Positions 13,801 to 21,607 of a stretch of DNA of 64,000 nt are shown in pieces (position 1 is the first letter of the stretch; every line of letters starts with the position of its first letter). A program made the position numbers and the translations under genes. Source of the DNA: Brevipalpus yothersi (Eukaryota; Arthropoda; Arachnida; Trombidiformes; Tenuipalpidae); contig QZCP01000838.1 of the NCBI GenBank assembly GCA_003956705.1, positions 6,291 through 70,290 of the forward strand, written 5' to 3'. The notes beneath the pieces were generated by a model. It ran no database searches, was not told where the DNA came from, and saw only the letters and a program-made list of their open reading frames with translations.

Positions 13801-15694
13801 TATACACCACACAACATAGTCTGTAGATCGATCAGGAGTGAGAAGTCATGAAATTCGTGCCTTCCAACATGGAGAGAGTGGAATACTTTTCCTTCTCTCA
13901 TAGACAATCCAATATTGGCAGAATGTGAAGATATTCTTGAAATCTGAGAGTCTTTTCTTGTGTAAAATAGTCCCTCTCTTGATATTGATCCAAAATGAGG
14001 AAAACTCTCTCCTGGACACACATATCACTATTTTATCACAAGATATATAGGGAATCAATCTCTCACAGCTTATTCACTGAGTTTTAGAATCAACTCCAGT
14101 TTTTGTGAGATTTCATTTTCTTTTTCTTTCTCTCCTTTTTCTCATGAAACTTTTCCAAAGTCTCCATGATTTGAAAACCCTGGTGAAAAGATAGACAATT
14201 TCTCTTCGCTTTTCTTTCTTCTCCTTTCCATTGTCCTCTCAGAATCTATCATACTGTAAGTGAGCAAACAAACATCCAGAGAAGTGTGCAAAAGTGATGA
14301 CAAAGTTGGAAAACAATCCTCGGAAAAAAACTAAGAGAAGAATCTTAAAGAATTGGAATGATTTTTCTCTCTACCGCTACAGAATCTCTTTTTTCTACCA
14401 GACGAAGAATGTGTGTATATATATGGATTCACTTCTGTTCATCTAATAGTAACGCTTTGATTAACTTGAACATTGCACAAGAATAAGAGCTAACAATAGA
14501 GTCCCTCCTTACTTTGCTCATTTACTTTCAGGTTGATGCTCATGAAAAACTATTGTGTGTATGTGTGTGTCCAAGGCATCGATACTGGTCAGTTAGCCAG
14601 CCATTAGGAGTATTTCTTTCTCCATCTTTACTCTACTTTTTCCATCCAACTCTTATCCTCATCATTTTCCTTTATCCCTTCTCTTTGTGACTGATGATGA
14701 AACGAATCTTCTTCTTCCATCTCTATTCGATTCTCTCTTTTTTTCTTCTTCCTCATCTTCTCTCTTCGAGCCATCTTCTCACGCCTAACGAGCAATATGA
14801 GCAATAAGCTGCTACCGTTTCGTTCTGGATTGTCAGAACATTCATTGATTCCATTCGATCATCACCTTCACTGCCATAGGCTTTCACTACCATCATTTTG
14901 CCATAGAATGTGTGTAATATCGTAGATTCTATATCCAATCATTTCAAGCCAACATTTCCCAGCTATATTCACCAAAAACTGTATCATTTGAGCCCTCAAA
15001 TTGGCGTGAATATTGCGTATTAGTGGTGTTCATTGCGAGTATTTCAACTTGTAATATGAGTTATAATGTTCAAGCCAATGTATAAGCCTCAAATTAGTGG
15101 AACATGGTAGATCTTTTTTTCTCTCCAGTAATTCTCAACATAACATGAATTGAGAATCTTCTACTCATATAAATTCTGATGCATCCAGAAAGGATTAATT
15201 TTAGGAGATTACTTCCACAGCAGATTATATGAACTCCGGTCGTTTGCTACTAATAATAATGCTCATGAGAAAAATTCCTTTTACATGCTGAATTTTTATT
15301 CCCTCTTCATAGAATTATTTCATGGGAATCTTCCCCTGAATAAATACATAATTTCTGACAATTTTTCATCCATTTTCAATTGTTTCCAATCCATTTTTCC
15401 CCCTCTCAGGTCACTCTACAATCTTTATTCATCGCTGATGTTGTGTGTCGAAAAAGATCAAGCCAGAAGCAACCAGGTCGCCAACTTATCACCTTCCTAA
15501 TGATTGCCAACTTTACCCTTTGGGTAATCTATACTTTTGAAATGCAAAAAGTGGAAGCTTCACCAGTCCAACTCAAAATATATGGCTTCACAGCATGGGC
15601 ACTGATTATTCGAATCACTTTGCCTCTATCCATTTTCTATCGCATTCATTCGACCATCACTTTCGCTGAAGTTTGGAAAAATTCTTACAAATAA
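534..15694 (+). CDS. Otopetrin-family proton channel, 5' truncated by window, six exons
   Basis: Otopetrins are 12-TM plasma-membrane proton channels with roles in acid sensing and pH homeostasis. Splicing 534-716, 10628-10800, 10978-11428, 11506-11700, 13206-13369 and 15410-15694 gives 482 codons plus a partial first codon, with no internal stop. Every junction is GT-AG and the phases match (1,1,0,1,1,0). Family hallmarks in order are GLGTMIYNGLEFGSYFE (TM3), FTFAQMYFIF (TM4), LGLMHLVGTNICVWIRTL (TM5), SPYLYPFIVEYSL (TM6), FGLYVYSFFGVIAGAM (TM9) and a C-terminus ending FYRIHSTITFAEVWKNSYK (TM12 and tail). TM1-TM2 and the N-terminus must lie in exons left of the window. The long Ser/Thr/Pro-rich loops after TM5 and TM6 look lineage-specific. 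I cannot tell which otopetrin paralogue it is. The gene seems functional: no frameshift or lost splice site is visible. Confidence 0.95.
1044..1104. repeat. (CT)n microsatellite
   Basis: This is a perfect CT dinucleotide run of about 60 bases within the large otopetrin intron. Confidence 0.97.
1704..1766 (+). repeat. tRNA-like (B-box) relic in intron
   Basis: A perfect B-box-type motif GGTTCGAATCC lies at 1756-1766. An A-box-like GGAGTGG is about 45-50 bases upstream, and a 6-bp hairpin TGAAAG/CTTTCA lies between them. Acceptor pairing is poor, so this is more likely a tRNA-derived SINE remnant than a working tRNA gene. Confidence 0.45.
5265..5299. repeat. (CT)n microsatellite
   Basis: Perfect CT run of about 35 bases in the otopetrin intron, the first of a close pair. 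Confidence 0.95.
5413..5451. repeat. (CT)n microsatellite
   Basis: Perfect CT run of about 39 bases, 114 bases after the previous tract. Confidence 0.95.
6742..6794. repeat. (CT)n microsatellite, interrupted
   Basis: CT run with two single interruptions (TT and GT steps) near 6771-6782, in the otopetrin intron. Confidence 0.93.
7592..7631. repeat. (CT)n microsatellite
   Basis: Perfect CT run of about 40 bases. Open frames through it encode Ser-Leu repeats and are not genes. Confidence 0.95.
7751..7792. repeat. (CT)n microsatellite
   Basis: Perfect CT run of about 42 bases in a longer pyrimidine-rich stretch (7550-8220). Confidence 0.95.
8160..8184. repeat. (CT)n microsatellite, short
   Basis: Short CT run of about 25 bases at the end of the pyrimidine-rich stretch. 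Confidence 0.9.
9864..9886. repeat. (CT)n microsatellite, short
   Basis: Short CT run about 740 bases upstream of the second visible otopetrin exon. Confidence 0.9.
10628..10800 (+). CDS. Otopetrin exon: TM4-TM5
   Basis: The acceptor ends CCAATAG and the donor is GTAAGT at 10801. The exon starts with two bases that complete an Ala codon and ends in phase 0. It encodes 57 residues including FTFAQMYFIFTYSRLSINKF and LGLMHLVGTNICVWIRTL, which match the otopetrin TM4-TM5 block (Met-His followed by Asn-x-Cys-Val-Trp). Confidence 0.95.
10978..11428 (+). CDS. Otopetrin exon: variable loop, TM6, Ser-rich loop
   Basis: The acceptor is CGCACAG and the donor is GTAATT at 11429. Phase is 0 in and 1 out. 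The exon encodes 150 residues: a Thr/Pro-rich variable loop, the family motif IMGSILADTSPYLYPF, TM6 with the conserved Glu in VEYSLIGAAFLYVMW, and a Ser-rich loop (SPSLPSSPSTG). Confidence 0.93.
11429..11505 (+). other. Short 77-nt otopetrin intron
   Basis: Donor GTAATT and acceptor ending TTCTTATTTAG. Reading through from the upstream exon meets an early stop, which supports splicing here. Confidence 0.85.
11506..11700 (+). CDS. Otopetrin exon: TM7-TM8
   Basis: Flanked by TTTAG and GTAAGA, phase 1 in and 1 out. It encodes two hydrophobic helices, FLFLVASITSLIIFFVLV and TLLILSCFAIIIAY, separated by a short loop, as expected for the start of the C-terminal otopetrin domain. Confidence 0.93.
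11701..13205 (+). other. 1.5-kb otopetrin intron, nothing else seen
   Basis: AT-rich sequence with short ACAC tracts and no credible coding stretch. The acceptor is a T-rich run ending ATTCCAG. Confidence 0.8.
13206..13369 (+). CDS. Otopetrin exon: TM9-TM10
   Basis: The acceptor ends TTCCAG and the donor is GTACAT at 13370, a weaker donor than the others. Phase is 1 in and 0 out. It encodes LLLRVAAFGLYVYSFFGVIA (TM9) and then an amphipathic helix containing IQHFAVLITSALTIIQ (TM10). Confidence 0.93.
13370..15409 (+). other. 2.0-kb otopetrin intron, nothing else seen
   Basis: No coding stretch is recognised. A pyrimidine-rich region (about 14580-14770) and a good acceptor, a C/T-rich run ending CTCTCAG, are visible. 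Confidence 0.8.
15410..15694 (+). CDS. Otopetrin terminal exon: TM11-TM12 and stop
   Basis: Starts in phase 0 and ends with TAA. It encodes a cysteine/lysine-rich loop, TM11 (LITFLMIANFTLWVIYTF), TM12 (WALIIRITLPLSIFYRIHS) and the short conserved C-terminal tail EVWKNSYK, which ends the protein as in other otopetrins. Confidence 0.96.
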   Translation, partial: VTLQSLFIADVVCRKRSSQKQPGRQLITFLMIANFTLWVIYTFEMQKVEASPVQLKIYGFTAWALIIRITLPLSIFYRIHSTITFAEVWKNSYK

Positions 15695-16031
15695 GAATTT
15701 TCACCACACACACCTATCTTTCACTAACAAGACTTAGTGTGGAGGCCATATTCTTCTCATCTTTCTTCCCTATTCATTCACTTGTAATCCCAATTCGTCG
15801 TCTTCTTACACCATATCATCTAACCATCCATCGAGATTTTTCTATCCATTTTTCTACTTTAATATAAAAAAATAGCTCATGCAAGTAAAAAAAAGCGAAT
15901 TAAATATGAATACAAATCTGAGATTTGCTTGTCAAGCATTTTTTTTTTGTAATACTAATCTTCTTAGAACTTATCACTTGCTAATTATAATTATAATTGA
16001 AGTAAGAAAGAATAATTCTTCTCCCAATAAA
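15695..16031 (+). other. Probable otopetrin 3' UTR
   Basis: Non-coding AT-rich sequence between the stop codon and the first good AATAAA hexamer at 16026-16031. The transcript end itself cannot be seen. Confidence 0.5.
16026..16031 (+). promoter_or_regulatory. Candidate polyadenylation signal
   Basis: AATAAA 332 bases after the otopetrin stop codon, followed by T- and GT-rich sequence. It is the best hexamer downstream of the gene. Confidence 0.45.
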
Positions 16032-16199
16032 TGCTTCTATGTCTTGATGACTTTTATTTTTCCATTCATTTCTCCTCTTATTACTACCTCGACTTAATTT
16101 TATTGGGTTTCCACACGGAAATGAGCTCAAAAGTTTGACCGTGAGTATTTCATCTCGCCCCATATAAGACATTTTAGCCAGAGTACTTTTATTTGTACT

Positions 16200-17357
16200 G
16201 CATTGATAGTTCTAAGGTCCTCTTCTCATGCATATGATGTGAATATTACTTAAATCTGTCTCATGCATTCAGCAAGTGTATATCGAGAGAAAGTGTGGCT
16301 CATCTCATGGGTATTATGGATAGTGGTGGTCAGAAGTATTCATCTTTCGGTACTCTCTAAAATCGACCTCATAGAAATACTAGTCTCACGGAGAGAGTTG
16401 CTGAACTGATACTGATATTATAACGAGACTAATCATATATCTTTATAACTATTCAGTATTTACTTTTGATCAGTTAGATTTGCTTGAATAATCTGTTAAA
16501 CTCTCCATCCTGTATCTACCCAAATCAGAATTCAGATGGAAAAGCCTTCTCTTTTTGAAACATTGTAACGAGACATAAATAGGTAGATGTTTTAGTTTAT
16601 CTCGTCAGTTGAATATGATTCCAAATTGAAAATAAAACAGGGAACTAGGTAAGACTATCAACTCAGAGTCTATTTCAATCGCGATCATCTCAAGTTCTAT
16701 CTACTCAATTCCAGTATACTGAGATATTTGTCTAAACACTATGCAATACTATCTAGGTCATGAAACAACTGATTTTTTCAGTGAAAATAGGAGAGAAGAA
16801 AGCTTTTTTCTCTAAACCCCCGGTAAACCCACGGTGAAGGGAGCTAATCTCGAAACCCTCAGTAAACCCACGGTGGTCGGAGATGCACAGTTAGAAAACT
16901 GTTCTATCACTTCCTACTGTATGGAGTGATTATTCTCGGACTACCTTGATCGATGTAATTGGACATTTGAGCTATAAGGGAATATTCACAACTCTCTCTC
17001 GCCCTCCCCCGCATGAGGACAATTAACCAATATAAGGAACGATGAGTAACCTGTATGAAGAGAGTTCAGGCGTAGACGAAAGAGACAATTTCTGGGACCT
17101 GACTGGAGGTTAAATAAGTTTATTGCCAGTTATCATAGATCATCGAAGTTAGCATGCATAGAACAGTTCTGAAGAAATGTTCTAATAGAGCCTAGCGCCT
17201 AACAGTGACTCGTAAAAGTGGAACAATAGAGATAGAATAGTGAGAGAGAAGTAAGCTCGTGAGCTAGCCATCACTGGCCAAGCCTGCGAGCAGACGCTAA
17301 CCTTCACGGTAGAGAGTCTGAGGTCCAAGTGATTTCTTCTTTGATCGGAGCATTCTT
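16200..17357. other. Intergenic, left flank of the mobile-element nest
   Basis: No credible gene. From about 16800 the base composition becomes less AT-rich. A short direct repeat containing GTAAACCCACGGTG occurs at about 16823 and 16864. This flank may be the upstream part of the element that continues at 19901, because the mariner element splits a TATA motif at 17358/19901. Confidence 0.5.
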
Positions 17358-17359
17358 TA

Positions 17360-17731
17360 TACAGGGTGTCCGAGAGTAATATAGCGCATTTCAAACTTTG
17401 ATAACATTTGAACGGGTTGATACATTCTGGAAATTTTTTCTGTTTCTTGAAGGAAAAATGTGAAGATTTTTATGTGACTGGTGTTGGGGGGTACATCCGA
17501 AAACTAATGAGCATAGATAAGGGGCGATAAAGCCAAAAAAGTAGGTTTTTTGCGATGTGTACAAAATTGGGCCAAGCTATTGATGAGATAAGGTCATTTT
17601 TGAACTTGTCATGAAAAGTTACGTCTAAAAAGGTCCATTTGATAGTGATATGATAAGAGATAAAAAAATTAGTCCTGACTCATTTTCAACATGGAGAGCC
17701 TATTAGATGGTGCTAATATGAATCAAAAACA
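17360..17731. repeat. Left terminal inverted repeat of mariner copy 1
   Basis: This matches the reverse complement of 19531-19902 over about 370 bp, with scattered differences and a few small indels. Confidence 0.9.
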
Positions 17732-17834
17732 CTCTAATCAAAGATTTATCGAGCAATTCAGAGTCATTTTGATTCTTCATGCTATTCCTACCCCTTGCTG
17801 ATACATCGGAGACCGTGTGAAAAGTTTTTTTTAT

Positions 17835-18920
17835 TCATCTTCCTTCTTCGAATTGTACATCTGCCCCATTCCTATTTACAATTGACTCAAGTCTTTTTGG
17901 GACACTCCTCATGCAGGCAGCTCTTGTGTGCTCCTGAGGTAGGTTGTCGAACTCTTGCCAGATCACATCTTTTAGTTGTCTCAGAGTCTGAAGCCTTCGT
18001 CCATACACCATATTCTTCAGGGTACCCCACAGGTAGAAGTCGCAAGGGGTCGCATCAGGTGATCTTGGAGCCCACCCAGGATGCCAGCCATCTGCCAGTA
18101 CTCTTTGCCCGAAAATCTCGCGGAGGTATTCTTTGACTCTCCCTGTTCTGTGAGCAGGAGCACCATCCTGCATGAACCAATGTCTCCTTGACTCATCGAT
18201 CTGAGGGATGATTTGGTCTCTCAACATATCCAAGTACTTAGCAGCTGTCAGATTACCTTCATACTCGATCGGACCAATTCTACCACCAGCCCATATGCCT
18301 GCCCAGACTTTGACACCTCGCTGGTCAATCCGCTTAGATTCAACTGTCTTGTGTGGGTTCTTATCTGACCAGTAGATGGTGTTCTTGGTGTTGACGGCCC
18401 CACTCAAGTTGAACTGGGACTCATCAGTCCATATTATGCGCTCGAGAAGGGTTGGATCTTGTTCGATCATATCTAACAGCTGCCTGGCCATTCTAACCCT
18501 ACGAGGCTTGTCTTCAGGCTTCAACTCGAATGTCCTGCGTACATGGTATGCTTTCAGCCTCAGGTCTTTGGTGAGGATAGTGTGGACGGTGCTCTTCGAC
18601 ATTTGATTGCCTCCTTCTGCGAGCTCTAATGCTACTCTTCGGGTGCTCGTTTGCTCATCCTTACGCTTATGGTCTTGCGCAAGCTCACGGACTCGTCCTA
18701 TGTTGGCGGGGACTCTGACGGTTTTAGACTGACCAGGTTGTTCTAAGCTAAGTTTCTGATGCTCTCCAATGTTTCTGTAGATGGACTCGATGGTATCTTT
18801 AGTGGGCCTAATATTATGCAACCTCTGGAGCTCACGCTGAATAAGAACGATGGACCTATTGTTGGCTTCGTAGACTCTGAGAATCTCTCTTTTCTGGTGG
18901 TCGGTGTACCTGACACTGAT
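17835..18920 (-). CDS. Transposase, IS630/Tc1/mariner superfamily, start codon lost
   Basis: This DNA transposase cuts and pastes the surrounding element. The frame is open for 361 codons. By comparison with the copy at 63306 the original start is at 18920, but here it reads ATC, so only an internal Met at 18821 (328 aa) remains. N-terminal helix-turn-helix region (residues about 5-130): RYTDHQKREILRVYEANN onward, resembling the DUF4817/HTH arrangement of arthropod elements. The catalytic triad is visible: D in WTDESQFNLSG, D in MQDGAPAHR and D in RSPDATPCDFYLWG. Thirty-six residues separate the second and third Asp, which differs from classic mariner (34). No internal stop is present, so the copy is young apart from the start codon. 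Whether it is still expressed is unknown. Confidence 0.92.
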   Translation of the reverse strand: MSVRYTDHQKREILRVYEANNRSIVLIQRELQRLHNIRPTKDTIESIYRNIGEHQKLSLEQPGQSKTVRVPANIGRVRELAQDHKRKDEQTSTRRVALELAEGGNQMSKSTVHTILTKDLRLKAYHVRRTFELKPEDKPRRVRMARQLLDMIEQDPTLLERIIWTDESQFNLSGAVNTKNTIYWSDKNPHKTVESKRIDQRGVKVWAGIWAGGRIGPIEYEGNLTAAKYLDMLRDQIIPQIDESRRHWFMQDGAPAHRTGRVKEYLREIFGQRVLADGWHPGWAPRSPDATPCDFYLWGTLKNMVYGRRLQTLRQLKDVIWQEFDNLPQEHTRAACMRSVPKRLESIVNRNGADVQFEEGR

Positions 18921-18949
18921 TGTTCTAATTAACTATTCAGGATGATTAA

Positions 18950-19020
18950 GTTACAATGATGACTATGATGACTATGAACACTATGATGACTATGATGACT
19001 ATCTTACAATGATGATTTTG
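18950..19020. repeat. Minisatellite of GATGACTAT-type units
   Basis: About eight imperfect 9-bp units related to GATGACTAT lie just upstream of the transposase. A shorter version is at 63335-63395 in copy 2, so it belongs to the element. Confidence 0.8.
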
Positions 19021-19032
19021 ATCAGAATCATT

Positions 19033-19138
19033 CGTCGCTGGTAGGATTCGAACGCTCGATTGATTGATTGATTGGTTGATCGCTGAACGCTGAACGCTTT
19101 AACTAATTGCTCTGTTACCCATTGGGCGATGGCGAGCG
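19033..19138 (-). repeat. tRNA-like cassette 2 in mariner copy 1
   Basis: On the minus strand an A-box-like TCGCCCAATGGG is followed by a B-box CGTTCGAATCC. The spacing is stretched to about 75 bases by a (GATT)n tract. Only about four acceptor-stem pairs can be drawn. The same cassette is in copy 2 (about 63400-63505), so it moved with the element. Confidence 0.55.
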
Positions 19139-19365
19139 AATTAATTGGTAGCTTTATGATTATTTCTCATGATTTCTGATCAAGTTTTCTGAACCAAGTC
19201 CTCGAAAATTTTGGCAAAACCAGTACCTTGAATTTTCTCAGCCGGGGGCGGTCTTTAACTTGAATCTTTACCAGCGCCCGAGTATCGTCTTCACTCGGAA
19301 ACTGGCTCTTTACCAACGAACACGCTTGGATCTTTGAGCCCCCAGCTGATAGGTCCAAGGTTTGG

Positions 19366-19437
19366 GTCTGAGGGTGGATTCTAACCCACGATTTCGGTGT
19401 CCAGTAGACTTGGCCGAGCCCACTGGGCCACCGAGCC
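19366..19437 (-). repeat. tRNA-like cassette 1 in mariner copy 1 (72 nt)
   Basis: On the minus strand TGGCCCAGTGGG matches the Pol III A-box consensus exactly. GGTTAGAATCC (B-box with one change) starts 44 bases later, the spacing found in real tRNAs. Five of seven acceptor pairs and three D-stem pairs form, but the anticodon stem is degenerate. This is tRNA-derived rather than a functional tRNA. The homologue in copy 2 (63750-63821) has the better B-box. Confidence 0.65.
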
Positions 19438-19530
19438 TCCAAATGAGGAGTCAGGATTGGAACATGCTCTTGATTCTGAGGAATTTTCAATTTTTTCATC
19501 TCTTATCATATCATTATCAAATGAACATAA

Positions 19531-19902
19531 AGTGTTTTTGATTCATATCAGCACCATCCAATAGGCTCTCCATGTTAAAAAGCGGTCAGGACTAATTTTT
19601 ATATTTCTTATCATATCACTATCAAATGGACCTTTTTAGACGTAACTTTTCATGACGAGTTCAAAAATGACCTTATCTCATCAATAGCTTCGCCCACTTC
19701 TGTACACATCGCAAAAAACCTACTTTTTTGGCTTTATCGCCCCTCATCTATGCTAATTAGTTTCCGGATGTGCTCCAAACACCATTCACATAAAATTTAC
19801 ACATTTTTTCTTCAAAAAACAGAAAAAATTTCCAGAATATCTCAACCCGTTCAAAAGTTATTAAAGTTTGAAATGCGCTATATTACTCTTGGACACCCTG
19901 TA
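19531..19902. repeat. Right terminal inverted repeat of mariner copy 1
   Basis: Partner of 17360-17731. The inner 100 bases or so are absent at the corresponding place in copy 2 (near 63890), so the two copies have different inverted-repeat lengths. Confidence 0.88.
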
Positions 19903-19958
19903 TAAGGCCGCACGAGTCCCCAGCAAAATTAGTCTTCAACTTGCCTTCAATCAATAAA
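19901..19958 (+). promoter_or_regulatory. 58-bp TATA-to-AATAAA direct repeat, copy 1
   Basis: Begins with TATAAGGCC and ends with CAATCAATAAA. A near-identical copy is at 21608-21664. The TATA motif sits 161 bases upstream of the zinc-knuckle ORF start, so it may be a promoter plus leader, or a terminal repeat of the element. The mariner element has inserted inside the TATA, so the original upstream flank is now at 17358. Confidence 0.6.
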
Positions 19959-20061
19959 AAATTCCCCATTCCTCATTACTTTATTCAACATGAGTCAACA
20001 AGTATCATCCACGATTAATTTGGAAAATTAGTAGCCCTGGGACGGCGAATACGATCCAGCT

Positions 20062-20643
20062 ATGCCCACCTATCAACCGATGGCACTGAGTGCCGCAGAC
20101 ACAGAAGAAGAGGCAGAAAAGGAGAAGCAAGAGGTACTGATCGAAGAAGCCCGAGAGAAAATACAGGTGGAATTAGCCGTCTTGCCACCATCAAGGATGC
20201 GCCAGTTGATGCACCACGAATGTCTGTTTTGTTTCCTCACCCTGGTCGCACAAAGTCGGAAAATCTTCCTACGGAATGGTATGCCCATCCCGTTATTCAC
20301 CAAGCAAGCTGATGTAATGGGTGTTTGCCTGATAAACCCACACTTCAATACATTCAACGATACATCATTCCGAATAACTTCAACGGACAATGTGAACCGA
20401 AAATTTAGTAAAATCACAATCTTTGGTAACTCGCAAGCAAACCTGAAACGTGGAAAACGAAACGTCAAGGAGGCCTTCCGAAAAGAGTTCGGCTCGATGA
20501 TGGTCTTCCGTAAAATCAAGGAGAACCACTGTACCATTTGTTTCGTCTCAGGTCATCTATCACGCGATTGTCAAGTATGCGCCTACTGTCTGTTACCGAA
20601 TCACATCATCAGCGAATGTTACAAAAAAGATGATCAACGATAG
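20062..20643 (+). CDS. Gag/nucleocapsid-like protein with two CCHC zinc knuckles
   Basis: 193-aa ORF. Residues 1-50 are Glu-rich. Residues 50-150 form a conserved domain shared with the decayed homologue at 27572-26742 (common motif FRITSTDNVNRKFSKITI against FRLTSTENIGRKFTKITI). Residues 157-170 (CTICFVSGHLSRDC) and 173-186 (CAYCLLPNHIISEC) are two perfect C-x2-C-x4-H-x4-C zinc knuckles, the nucleic-acid-binding motif of retroelement nucleocapsids. The middle domain does not look like a standard Gag capsid and I see no major homology region. The stop overlaps the next ORF's ATG by 14 nt. The function is inferred to be nucleic-acid packaging or binding. The family is unknown to me; a viral origin is possible. 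Confidence 0.75.
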   Translation: MPTYQPMALSAADTEEEAEKEKQEVLIEEAREKIQVELAVLPPSRMRQLMHHECLFCFLTLVAQSRKIFLRNGMPIPLFTKQADVMGVCLINPHFNTFNDTSFRITSTDNVNRKFSKITIFGNSQANLKRGKRNVKEAFRKEFGSMMVFRKIKENHCTICFVSGHLSRDCQVCAYCLLPNHIISECYKKDDQR

Positions 20644-21200
20644 ACGACGAGTTCGACTTCACCACCAATACAGAAAGGAGCTGAACCTTCCTGCCGCAAG
20701 AAAGGAGGAATACAGGAAGTTGACCGAAGACATCCGCCCCATCGACCGAAAGCGACGACAAGCGAAGAATAAAAATGCCGACATCCGAAAAGAACTATAC
20801 AAGGAAGCAGCATGGAAAGAGAATGGTTGCGCAGAACATATCCTCGTGCGAAGAGTAGAACGACTGAGATGTCTCTACAATGAAGATCAAGACGAGGAAC
20901 GGAAGACAATCGCGTTGGACGTGGAAATGGTTATGACAAACACAGTGAAAAAGGAGCTTCCCAAATTGCCTTGGCCGGTTTCGATAAAGACTTGGGAGCG
21001 AAAGTGATCTATCATGCACGAATAGAATTTGAGGTGTATTTCGCAACGGCCCAAACTTCAGGTTTCCAGCACCAACACCTTAACGAAGCCTCACCCCTGT
21101 TTACAGTGAAAGATCACATCCACGACGCTCTTCGAGGTAATAGGTTGGTGGTCTTCAACGGTAATGCTGATCTGGAAGTCCTCGGTCTCACAGACACCTG
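20630..21200 (+). pseudogene. DEDDh 3'-5' exonuclease-like ORF, frameshifted and truncated
   Basis: The first ATG (20630) lies inside the end of the zinc-knuckle ORF, in the +1 frame. Residues 1-90 are Lys/Arg/Glu-rich. IALDVEMV follows, matching the D-x-E motif of REXO4/ISG20-type exonucleases (usual form LDCEMV). A one-base shift near 20955-20968 moves the frame. In the new frame, G-x-K-V-I-Y-H-A-R-I, TSGF and LRGNRLVVFNGNADLEVLGL fit the next conserved blocks, including the second catalytic Asp in ADLEVL. The C-terminal blocks (YDT-type and H-x4-D) are missing, because the sequence switches at about 21200 to a second zinc-knuckle copy. The role would be trimming of RNA or DNA 3' ends. Assignment rests on motif order, not on a search. 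Confidence 0.65.
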
Positions 21201-21560
21201 GCATAATGGGCGTCTGTCTTGTGAACCCACACTTTACCACCTTCAATGATGCATCATTCCGGATTACATCAACCGATAATGTGAATCGCAAATTCAGCAA
21301 AATAACCATCTTCGGTAACTCGCTCGTGGACCTCAAACGTGGAAAACGCAATGTCAAAGAGGTTTTTCGAAAAGAGTTTGGTTCGATGATGTTCTTCTGA
21401 AAAATCAAGGAGAACCACTGCACCATTCGCTTCGTCTCGGGCCATCATTAACGCGATTGTCGAGTATGCGCCTACTGTCTGCTCGCGAATCATATCATCA
21501 GCGAGTGTAATGAGAAGATGATCAACGATAAACGACGGGTCTGACTTTACCGAGAAAGCA
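21200..21560 (+). pseudogene. Partial second copy of the zinc-knuckle ORF
   Basis: This aligns base for base with about 20315-20670 (offset about 890). It starts in the middle domain (INPHF/VNPHF block) and covers the remaining ORF through the overlap with the exonuclease ATG. It has in-frame stops (TGA near 21400, TAA near 21450) and a zinc-knuckle Cys-to-Arg change (CTIC to CTIR). The junction with the exonuclease ORF falls in a shared TAATGGG, suggesting a microhomology-mediated tandem duplication. Confidence 0.85.
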
Positions 21561-21607
21561 TCAATTATAGCTCCCACTGACTCCCTAGCTTCCTCTCTAA
21601 ATAGTAC

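Larger units (their letters stand above)
17360..19902 (-). mobile_element. Tc1/mariner-superfamily element, copy 1, 2.5 kb with long TIRs
   Basis: The ends are TACAGGGTGTCC at 17360 and its exact complement ending at 19902, each flanked by TA, the target-site duplication of this superfamily. Inverted repeats extend about 370 bp inward (17360-17731 and 19531-19902) with some divergence. The interior holds one transposase gene on the minus strand. Upstream of that gene, in the same orientation, lies about 0.6 kb of non-coding DNA with a short minisatellite and two tRNA-like cassettes. At 2.5 kb the element is nearly twice the usual Tc1/mariner size of 1.3 kb. The insertion point is the TATA motif of the adjoining zinc-knuckle element. 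Confidence 0.93.

Noticed and set aside
19366..19437. A functional tRNA gene
   Set aside because: A- and B-boxes and spacing are good, but the anticodon stem does not pair and it lies inside a transposon present in two copies.
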